Shown piece after piece: positions 21,270-25,111 of a DNA stretch of 25,111 nt. This DNA comes from Bondarzewia mesenterica (lineage: Eukaryota > Basidiomycota > Agaricomycetes > Russulales > Bondarzewiaceae). Position numbers and translations under genes: made by a program. The stretch covers positions 1-25,111 of the forward strand of contig SGPL01000481.1 in assembly GCA_004802705.1 (NCBI GenBank). The letters are read 5' to 3'. Under the pieces are notes generated by a model. The model saw only the letters and a program-made list of their open reading frames with translations. It did not search any database and had not been told where the DNA came from. Numbering within the stretch: position 1 is the stretch's first letter; each line of letters opens with the position of its first letter.

Positions 21270-22326
21270 GCGCATGCCGAGATTTTTGGGGTATGAGGGT
21301 ACTGTGGAATATATCCCCGGCTGGCTTCTTACTTCCAATCATCTTCTGGCATGTTTCTCAACGTACCTTACATACGAAACGAGGTAGAAATTGACAACAT
21401 GTATGTCACAGATTTACCCGTATGAAAGAACATTCCGGTACTGCGACCGCGACTCAATGCTCACCGTCTGCGAAGCACAGGTCAGTCAGCAAGACCATTG
21501 AGAAGCATGAAAGCATGATGTGACCACAAGCCTTTGTTTCGGACCTTCTCTCGCCAATGGTAACATTTGTTATGCCCTCCGGCGCGCACAGGAGGTTCTT
21601 GTCAATGACGAGTTTGTAGAGGTTTGTAGCAACGTCGGCGCGTTGCGCTGCGTCGAGGCTATACGCAAATCTGGGTGACGCAATCATGCGGGGCCATCAA
21701 CAGAACGGCTACGCTCGAGGACAAGCGCAACAAAATCCGACAACGATGAGATCAATAGCTAGAGTGTCTGGCCATCCGCAGTTATAACGTTCCCGCTTCT
21801 CCATTCACTGAGCGTAACCGTCTCGGAAACTGAGCCTGCACGATTCCCTTACCTTCAGAATTTCCCAAGCTTGTTCTTCGTCGTAGAAATTTCGCAGCTC
21901 ACCTTCAAAATTTCCGTTGAGCATTTTCTCTGTCCTGCTCGTACTTTCCTTGCCATTCAACGTCCGTCCATGGTCACCGCAAGATCCATTTACGGAAGTG
22001 GCTTTGAAAATGTCACGCTTTGTCCTGCTTTATCACGCGTGACGAACTTGGCCATAGTGTCTGGGCTTTCAAAGAAAGTGGCTCAGGCTATTAAGAACAC
22101 CAATTCCATCGTTGTGAACGCCATCTGGCTTGTTCTCGTCTTTTTATCGAGGGACTGTCGTAGGAAGTTTTAGCGGTCGTAGACGAAAGCACCTCGTTCA
22201 GCCCCTCTCGCAGCATTCCAGTGCCACCGTCTCACTTCCAGTTGCACTCGCTGACATAGGACTCACATCCAACCTCACCAAGATACTGCCACACGTCCTC
22301 AATGGCACCTTCAGGATTGTCTCGGG
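21270..22326. other. Intergenic region with a broken minus-strand coding-like stretch and the ESA1 promoter
   Basis: No intact gene fits. On the minus strand, open stretches with protein-like composition succeed each other in different frames. The clearest is 21993-21853 (47 codons, containing EKMLNGNFEGELRNFYDEEQ), followed by a stretch with SETVTLSEWRSGNVITADGQ at about 21850-21763, and one with SLDAAQRADVATNLYKLVID at 21687-21568. They are separated by stops or frame changes that simple GT-AG introns resolve only partly. This may be a decayed gene or an unrecognised multi-exon gene. The right end, up to 22326, should hold the ESA1 promoter. Confidence 0.35.
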
Positions 22327-24332
<2,006 letters not shown>

Positions 24333-24635
24333 TGGGTCCGCTCTCCTCATGCTCTCCTCGGCTGTCTTGTTGGTCCTGTATTTGGATTATTGCGAAAGTG
24401 TGTATTATTCTGTACCGTACATGTATTGCGCGAGGCTCGCTCGCTACAATTTCTATGCATTCATCTGTTGACGACGACTCGGTGAACGGAAACGACCAGT
24501 CCCCCACGGACGAGAGTCCGACACATCTGATTGAGAATCGCAAAGCAACATACACCGCACGAGAAGAGGGGGAGGGCGAAAAAGGGAAGTGGCGAGTGAT
24601 ACCGCCCGTCCGTCCCTCGTGCAAAAAAAAAAGCG
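24333..24635. other. Convergent 3' intergenic region, ESA1 / edge gene
   Basis: 303 bp between two stop codons. Nothing but presumed 3' UTRs was recognised. An A10 run lies at about 24623-24632. Confidence 0.5.
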
Positions 24636-25111
24636 TCACGAATCCTGATCCACATCGCCCGCATCCCGCCGCCGCACCCTCTGACGCATCAGCACGGCGC
24701 CCGCATCCTCGAAACTCTCTTCACGCTCCAACATCGCGAACGACTCTTCCCCGCTCGTGCTCCCCTCCACGCCCGAAGACTCAGATCCGTCCCCCGACAC
24801 GAGCCGCCGCCGCCGCCTCGTCCCAAAACCTGACCCCCCTCCCCCGCCCTCCCGTTCCCGTGCTCGATCCTCCTCTTCCGCCTCCTCCTCCTCCCGAATC
24901 CTCGCCGCCACATCCTCGCCCCGAATCAAACTCCCCCTCCTCCCCATCGTCGGCGATCCCGGTTGACTCACCACCGGCGAAAACACATCCACACCCGCCA
25001 ACCGCGACTCCTCGTCCTCATCCTCGTCCTCCTCCGCCTCCTCACCCGGAAAGCACGCCGACGGCGTGGGCGAGCTCGGTTCGACGACGATAGCGGGGAT
25101 CGCGGGGGTGC
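24636..25111 (-). CDS. C-terminal part of an unidentified acidic protein, cut by the window edge
   Basis: An open minus-strand frame runs from the right edge to TGA at 24636, about 157 codons, with no start in the window. It is low in complexity: a Pro/Ser segment (PAIVVEPSSPTPSA), a Glu/Asp run, a conserved-looking VDVFSPVVSQPGSPTMGRRG, a charged helix RIREEEEAEEEDRARERE, then Gly, Arg and Ser runs, and a basic stretch near the end (RQRVRRRDAGD). SP and SPT sites suggest phosphorylation. Probably nuclear, but no domain is recognised. The complementary plus-strand Pro-rich frame is a shadow of the GC-rich sequence. Confidence 0.55.
   Translation of the reverse strand, partial: TPAIPAIVVEPSSPTPSACFPGEEAEEDEDEDEESRLAGVDVFSPVVSQPGSPTMGRRGSLIRGEDVAARIREEEEAEEEDRAREREGGGGGSGFGTRRRRRLVSGDGSESSGVEGSTSGEESFAMLEREESFEDAGAVLMRQRVRRRDAGDVDQDS

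Noticed and set aside
21871..22173. 100-codon plus-strand frame upstream of ESA1
   Set aside because: It lies opposite the protein-like minus-strand stretches and has no motif; treated as their shadow.

Overview
The window looks like nuclear DNA of a filamentous basidiomycete, probably an agaricomycete. Genes are dense. Almost every gene is cut by many 50-80 bp introns with GTRNGY donors. Start codons are often preceded by CT-rich leaders. The recognisable proteins are eukaryotic housekeeping genes plus basidiomycete-style accessory genes. No bacterial-type operon, CRISPR array, tRNA, rRNA or intact transposon was seen.

Layout, left to right. (1) 89-4246, minus strand: a tandem pair of MFS transporters of the monocarboxylate-porter type. 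The first (89-2132) splices to a clean 515-residue protein. The second (2684-about 4246) keeps its last two thirds but has lost its 5' end. (2) 4404-5513, minus: a PHOSPHO-type HAD phosphatase of 249 residues, divergent from (3) 5579-8067, plus: TFIIH core subunit TFB1/p62 (613 residues), with only 65 bp between the two start codons. (4) 8381-11503, minus: the Golgi coiled-coil membrane protein CASP/Coy1. (5) 11694-13470, plus: class II fructose-bisphosphate aldolase (358 residues), including 12-nt and 6-nt exons. (6) 13849-15035, plus: mitochondrial ribosomal protein uS9m (347 residues). (7) 15393-18410, minus: an RNF216/TRIAD3-type RBR ubiquitin ligase (797 residues). (8) 18411-20348: nearly 2 kb without a convincing gene. 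(9) 20349-21269, plus: a single-exon F-box-like protein. (10) 21270-22326: no intact gene, but a minus-strand stretch that looks like broken coding sequence. (11) 22327-24332, plus: the MYST acetyltransferase ESA1 (NuA4 catalytic subunit), whose reading frame is broken by one extra base in a T7 run. (12) 24636 to the right edge, minus: the acidic, low-complexity C-terminus of an unidentified protein.

The genes do not form a pathway. This is a mixed housekeeping block (transcription/repair, Golgi traffic, glycolysis, mitochondrial translation, ubiquitylation, chromatin) flanked by transporter and F-box accessory genes. I found no convincing new multi-gene system. The most useful second looks are the micro-exons of the aldolase, three GC-AG introns in two genes, the decaying transporter copy, the homopolymer frameshift in ESA1, and the unexplained minus-strand remnant next to it. 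All exon models were made by hand from splice signals, frame continuity and family knowledge. None has been tested by alignment or RNA data.
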